Below, piece by piece: positions 60,335 to 64,000 of a stretch of 64,000 nt of DNA (position 1 is the first letter of the stretch; the number at the start of each line of letters is the position of its first letter). Made by a program: the position numbers and the translations under genes. The notes beneath the pieces are model-generated. The model did no database searches. It was not told the DNA's origin and was given only the letters and a program-made list of their open reading frames with translations. The DNA comes from Paraburkholderia flava (lineage in GTDB: Bacteria > Pseudomonadota > Gammaproteobacteria > Burkholderiales > Burkholderiaceae), in assembly GCF_004359985.1 (NCBI RefSeq), contig NZ_SMRO01000003.1, forward strand, positions 1 to 64,000, given 5' to 3'.

Positions 60335-62428
60335 GTGAACCGAACCACTTCCCGCTTCTCCAGGCGAGCGTACCGACTGTCGCCCCTTTCGCTGGCGCTG
60401 ATGGCCGCATTGGCCCACGCCCAATCGCAGAACCAGAATGCGGCGCCCGACACGACGATCCCCGGTGGCTCGCTCGCACCGGTTTTCGTGACAGCCAATC
60501 CGCTGGGCGACACCGATCTGATCGCTCCGGCCACCGCGCTCTATGGAGATGCGCTGACCCGTCGACAAACGAATTCGCTCGGCGAAACGTTGAACGGGCT
60601 GCCCGGTGTATCGACGACGACGTATGGCCCGATGGTCGGTCGGCCGATCATCCGTGGGATGGACGGCGACCGGATCCGGATTCTGCAGAACGGCGTCGCA
60701 GCGTGGGATGCGTCGTCGCTGTCGTACGATCATGCGGTCCCGCAAGAACCGCTGACCATCGAGCGCATCGAGATCGTGCGCGGACCGGCGGCGCTGCTGT
60801 ATGGCGGCAATGCGATCGGCGGCGTCGTGAATACGATCGACAACCGGATTCCACGCGAGCCGATCAAAGGCGTGACCGGCGCAGTCGATGCCAGTTACGG
60901 CGGAGCGAACAACGCACGCGCCGGCGCGGCGCAGGTCGAAGGCGGTAACGGCCAGTTCGCGTTCCACGTCGATGCATTCGATCGCGAGACCAGCAAGGAG
61001 CGCATCCCCGGATTCGCGCACTCGGATCGTCAGCGTGCGCTCGATGGCCCGGATGCCGACCAGGCCTCCGGCAGCATCCCGAACAGCGACGGCCGTTCGC
61101 ACGGCGGCGCAGTCGGCGGTGCGTATACATGGGCCGACGGCTACGCAGGCCTGTCGTATAACGGCTTCGAAGCGAATTACGGCTCGGTCGCCGAGAGCGA
61201 CGTGCGACTGCGGATGCATCAGGATCACGTCGCGTTCGCGTCCGAAGTCCGGAACCTGAGCGGACCGTTCACGCAGTTGAAATTCGATTTCGGCTACACC
61301 GACTACGAGCACCGGGAAATCGACAACGGCGAAACCAGCACGACCTTCCGCAATCACGGCTACGAAGCGCGCATCGAGGCACGCCACAAGAAGATCGGTC
61401 CGTTCGAAGGCGCGATTGGGATTCAGCTGAGCCAGAACACGTTCTCCGCGCTCGGCGACGAAGCGCTCGTGCCGACGACGCAGACCACCAACGTCGCGCT
61501 CTTCGGTCTCGAGGAGTGGAACGTCACCGACGCGTTCAAGCTGAGCGCCGGCGCGCGCTACGAGCACGTGAAGCAGGACCCGACCGCCGCCGGCAACGAC
61601 AAGTTCGCCAGCGCGACGGACCGCGACTTCAACGCCGTGAGCGCGTCGCTGGGCGCGCTGTACAAGCTGACGCCGGTGTGGTCGGTGGCAGGCAACGTTG
61701 CGTACACGGAACGCGCCCCGGCGCTCTACGAGCTGTACGCAAACGGACCGCACGATGCGACCGGCCAGTACCTGATCGGCAACCCCGACGCACAGAAGGA
61801 AAAAGCCGTTTCAACCGACCTGTCGCTACGCTTTGCGAGCGGCCCCAACAAGGGCAGCATCGGCGTGTTCTACAGCCGCTTCAAGAACTATCTGACCGAA
61901 TTCAACACCGGCCGTCTGGTCGACGACGGCGATCAGGTCGTCGCGCCCGGCACCGCCGACGCATTGAACGAAGCCGTCTATCGCGGCGTGCGCGCGGAGT
62001 TCTACGGCATCGAATTCGACAGCAAATGGCGCGTCTTCCAGAAGGGTGCGCATCAGGTGGATGTGGAATTGATCGGCGACTACACGCACGCACGCGACAT
62101 GGACAACGACCAGCCGCTGCCGCGCATCTCTCCGCTGCGCGCGACGCTCGCCGTCGATTACGGCTACGGTCCGTTCGGTGCTCGTGCCGAGATGCAGCAT
62201 GCGTGGGGCCAGCATCGTGTGCCCGAAGACGATCTGCCTACCGCGAGCTACACGAAGCTGGGGCTGATTTTCACGTACAAGTTCCACGTCGGCACGACAA
62301 ACTGGCTGGCCTACGTGCGCGGCGACAACCTGACGAATCAGGACATCCGTTACGCGAGTTCGGTGGTCAGGGACATTGCACCGGAAGGTGGACGTAGTGT
62401 GATGGTTGGGTTGCGGACGCGGTTCTAG
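60335..62428 (+). CDS. TonB-dependent outer membrane receptor, ZnuD-like
   Basis: 697 aa from GTG. Signal peptide with LSLALMAALAHA, TonB-dependent plug (VFVTANPLGDTDLIAPATALYG, LNGLPGVSTTTYGPMVGRPIIRGMDGDRIRILQNG), then beta barrel ending ...GGRSVMVGLRTRF with terminal Phe. His/Asp-rich loops (TDYEHREIDNGE, HSDRQRALDGPDADQA) are like the zinc receptor ZnuD. The upstream pair of metal-regulator-like elements supports Zn-responsive control. An alternative, in-frame start at 60257 is unlikely. Confidence 0.8.
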   Translation: MNRTTSRFSRRAYRLSPLSLALMAALAHAQSQNQNAAPDTTIPGGSLAPVFVTANPLGDTDLIAPATALYGDALTRRQTNSLGETLNGLPGVSTTTYGPMVGRPIIRGMDGDRIRILQNGVAAWDASSLSYDHAVPQEPLTIERIEIVRGPAALLYGGNAIGGVVNTIDNRIPREPIKGVTGAVDASYGGANNARAGAAQVEGGNGQFAFHVDAFDRETSKERIPGFAHSDRQRALDGPDADQASGSIPNSDGRSHGGAVGGAYTWADGYAGLSYNGFEANYGSVAESDVRLRMHQDHVAFASEVRNLSGPFTQLKFDFGYTDYEHREIDNGETSTTFRNHGYEARIEARHKKIGPFEGAIGIQLSQNTFSALGDEALVPTTQTTNVALFGLEEWNVTDAFKLSAGARYEHVKQDPTAAGNDKFASATDRDFNAVSASLGALYKLTPVWSVAGNVAYTERAPALYELYANGPHDATGQYLIGNPDAQKEKAVSTDLSLRFASGPNKGSIGVFYSRFKNYLTEFNTGRLVDDGDQVVAPGTADALNEAVYRGVRAEFYGIEFDSKWRVFQKGAHQVDVELIGDYTHARDMDNDQPLPRISPLRATLAVDYGYGPFGARAEMQHAWGQHRVPEDDLPTASYTKLGLIFTYKFHVGTTNWLAYVRGDNLTNQDIRYASSVVRDIAPEGGRSVMVGLRTRF

Positions 62429-62499
62429 CAGACAGGGCCGGGACACGGGCAAACCGCGCCCCGGCCGCACTCGTTCACCGCACTACAAAGCGCAACAAG

Positions 62500-63399
62500 C
62501 TAGCGCCCACGCACACCCGCCCCAAACCGCTCGCGCGCAATGCGCGCAAACAGCACCGAATACGGCGAATGATCCTGCGTGCGTCGGCTGATGATGATCG
62601 GCGACGACGCCGGGTCCCCGGCAATGCGCCGGTACACCACACCACGCGAGCGCAATCCGTCGACACTCTCAGGCACCACCGTTACGCCCACTTGCGCAGC
62701 AACAAGACCAAGCGCGGTCTGCAGTTCACGCACTTCGTGAATCGCAGCAGGTTCGAGCGCTGCGTCCTTGAATGCGGACAGTTGCTGATCCGCGTAGCTC
62801 GGACGCGGCGTACTCGGATAGACGATCAACGTCTCGCGCGCCAGCATCGCGAGCGTCAGCGGCTCGTCGATCGATGCAAGCGGATGGTCTTCCGGCAGCG
62901 CCGCGATCAACGGCTCGTCGACGAGCACTTCGCGCGTCAGCGCATCGTCATCGAAACGCAGCCGGCCTACGCCGACGTCGATGCGTCCACCGCGCAGTGC
63001 ACCAAGCTGCTCAAGCGTAAACATTTCGATCAGCGACACCTGCGCATGCGGCGCCGCTTCGCGAAACTCGCGGATCACATCGGGCAGCGGCCCATACAAC
63101 GTAGACGGTACGAAACCGATCACGATGCGCTCGGCGAGTTGCGCCAGTTCGCGCGTTACTCTCACCGCGCTATCCGCGTCGTCGATCAGTTTGCGCGCGC
63201 GCGTATAGAACATCCGCCCCGCTTCCGTCAGACGCAGCGGACGCACGCCGTGTTCGAACAGCGGCATGCCGACGCTTTCCTCGATCTGCTGGATCTGCCG
63301 CGACAGAGGCGGCTGCGTCATATGCAAACGGCTCGCGGCGCGCGTGATATTCATCTCTTCCGCGACCGCCACGAAATAACGGAACTGGCGCAACTCCAT
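62500..63399 (-). CDS. LysR-family regulator, CatR/BenM-like
   Basis: 299 aa. HTH at residues 1-60 (MELRQFRYFVAVAEEMNITRAASRLHMTQPPLSRQIQQIE), then the substrate-binding region (DVGVGRLRFDDDALTREVLVDEPLIAALPEDHPLA). It is downstream of catA on the same strand, and should respond to cis,cis-muconate or a related intermediate. Start MELRQF is standard. Its own promoter is in the 86 nt gap before catA end. Confidence 0.85.
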   Translation of the reverse strand: MELRQFRYFVAVAEEMNITRAASRLHMTQPPLSRQIQQIEESVGMPLFEHGVRPLRLTEAGRMFYTRARKLIDDADSAVRVTRELAQLAERIVIGFVPSTLYGPLPDVIREFREAAPHAQVSLIEMFTLEQLGALRGGRIDVGVGRLRFDDDALTREVLVDEPLIAALPEDHPLASIDEPLTLAMLARETLIVYPSTPRPSYADQQLSAFKDAALEPAAIHEVRELQTALGLVAAQVGVTVVPESVDGLRSRGVVYRRIAGDPASSPIIISRRTQDHSPYSVLFARIARERFGAGVRGR

Positions 63400-63485
63400 G
63401 CGTCCCCCGACGTGTCGAACAGGCGAGGCCTTGCGGCCGTGTGCGCCAGTATCGCACCATCGGTCCGCGTGCTTATGCCTTGGAC

Positions 63486-64000
63486 CTATGCCTCGACCGA
63501 ACTACGCAGACGCGTCACCAGTCGATTGTCCTTGCCCTGCACAAGCGGGATCAACGTGAGGTTGAATTCGATCGACTGATAACGATCGTCCTTCAGACCC
63601 AACGCAACGCCACCCGTCCTGTCGACGACCTCAGGAATCAGCTCCTCACGCGTCGCATAAGCGAAGTCATCCCAGATCAGCGGATCGCCGTCGACGTTGA
63701 ACTGCGTCGTGAGCTTGCGATGTTTGTCCGACGTGACGAAGAAGTGCACGTGAGCCGGCCGGTTGCCGTGTCGGCCGAGCGTGTCGAGAAGCTGCTGGGT
63801 CGCACCGTGCGGCGGGCAGCCATAACCGACCGGCATCAGCGTACGGAATTCGTACTTCCCGTCGGCGCCCGTTCTGACCGAACCGCGCAGATTGAAATCG
63901 CTCTGCGCGCCCGTCGGATCGAAGTGCGAATAGAAGCCGTGCGAATTCGCGTGCCAGCATTCCACCACCGCATTCGCGACCGGTTCGCCACCGGCGCTCG
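63486..64000 (-). CDS. catA: Catechol 1,2-dioxygenase, 3' part only
   Basis: 171 codons of the C-terminal half; the 5' part lies outside the window, and the frame is open at the edge. Intradiol-dioxygenase ligands are visible: Tyr in GFYSHFD, Tyr in MPVGYGCPP, and His-x-His in RPAHVHFF. The enzyme opens catechol to cis,cis-muconate. The adjacent LysR gene supports an ortho-cleavage operon. Confidence 0.92.
   Translation of the reverse strand, partial: SAGGEPVANAVVECWHANSHGFYSHFDPTGAQSDFNLRGSVRTGADGKYEFRTLMPVGYGCPPHGATQQLLDTLGRHGNRPAHVHFFVTSDKHRKLTTQFNVDGDPLIWDDFAYATREELIPEVVDRTGGVALGLKDDRYQSIEFNLTLIPLVQGKDNRLVTRLRSSVEA

Overview
The window is GC-rich DNA from a betaproteobacterium of the Burkholderiales, most likely Paraburkholderia or a close relative. 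The evidence is codon use, a Burkholderia-type rrn leader, a fused indolepyruvate oxidoreductase, a TetR-type PaaR palindrome, tandem DUF2957 lipoproteins and many metabolic genes. No CRISPR array, tRNA, insertion sequence or prophage was seen. The left edge is the 5' end of a 16S rRNA gene with its leader and promoter; the right edge cuts a catechol 1,2-dioxygenase gene.

Layout. (1) 1-3.1 kb: rrn promoter region, a secreted SGNH hydrolase, a small membrane protein with a probable frameshift, and an unknown gene. (2) 3.3-12.9 kb: a hydroxyproline catabolic region with two-subunit aconitase X (cis-3-hydroxyproline dehydratase), a GntR regulator, a peptidase-like amidohydrolase, 4-hydroxyproline epimerase, a DapA-type deaminase, a D-amino-acid dehydrogenase, a GAF protein and an MFS permease. 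(3) 13.2-18 kb: an ALDH-MFS-crotonase operon divergent from its own GntR regulator. (4) 18.6-24.1 kb: paaABCDE behind a PaaR-type palindrome, then a DUF1835-like gene and a TetR regulator. (5) 24.3-31.1 kb: GNAT, Lrp, hpd and the fused indolepyruvate:ferredoxin oxidoreductase. (6) 31.2-38.9 kb: malic enzyme, MFS, pyrE, response regulator, PEBP-like protein and argC. (7) 39.4-43.2 kb: two DUF2957 lipoproteins and an OmpW porin, followed by a probable free-standing small RNA on the opposite strand. (8) 43.5-49 kb: LysE exporter, dehydrogenase, Mut7-C protein, and an NRAMP-like transporter behind a long leader with two short ORFs. (9) 49-55.2 kb: SDR-like protein, MipA/OmpV divergent from an RstA/RstB-like two-component system, DMT permease and two tiny genes. 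(10) 55.7-64 kb: CoA-transferase/HMG-CoA-lyase/VOC/MFS operon, TonB receptor with paired metal-regulator-like sites, LysR regulator and catA.

How it works together. Much of the region is catabolism feeding the TCA cycle: hydroxyproline to 2-oxoglutarate, aryl-pyruvates to arylacetyl-CoA (IOR) and on through the phenylacetyl-CoA epoxidase, tyrosine via HPD, aromatic ring cleavage via CatA, with malic enzyme bridging to pyruvate. The most interesting unexplained items are regulatory. One is a compact candidate sRNA with two GUCUCC anti-Shine-Dalgarno motifs at 43287-43346. Another is the long leader of the NRAMP-like gene, with a 30-residue uORF whose acidic/proline start resembles Mg2+-sensing leader peptides; the transporter has the Met-to-Ala change associated with Mg2+-type NRAMPs. 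A third is a 13-bp element repeated in two promoters of the hydroxyproline region.
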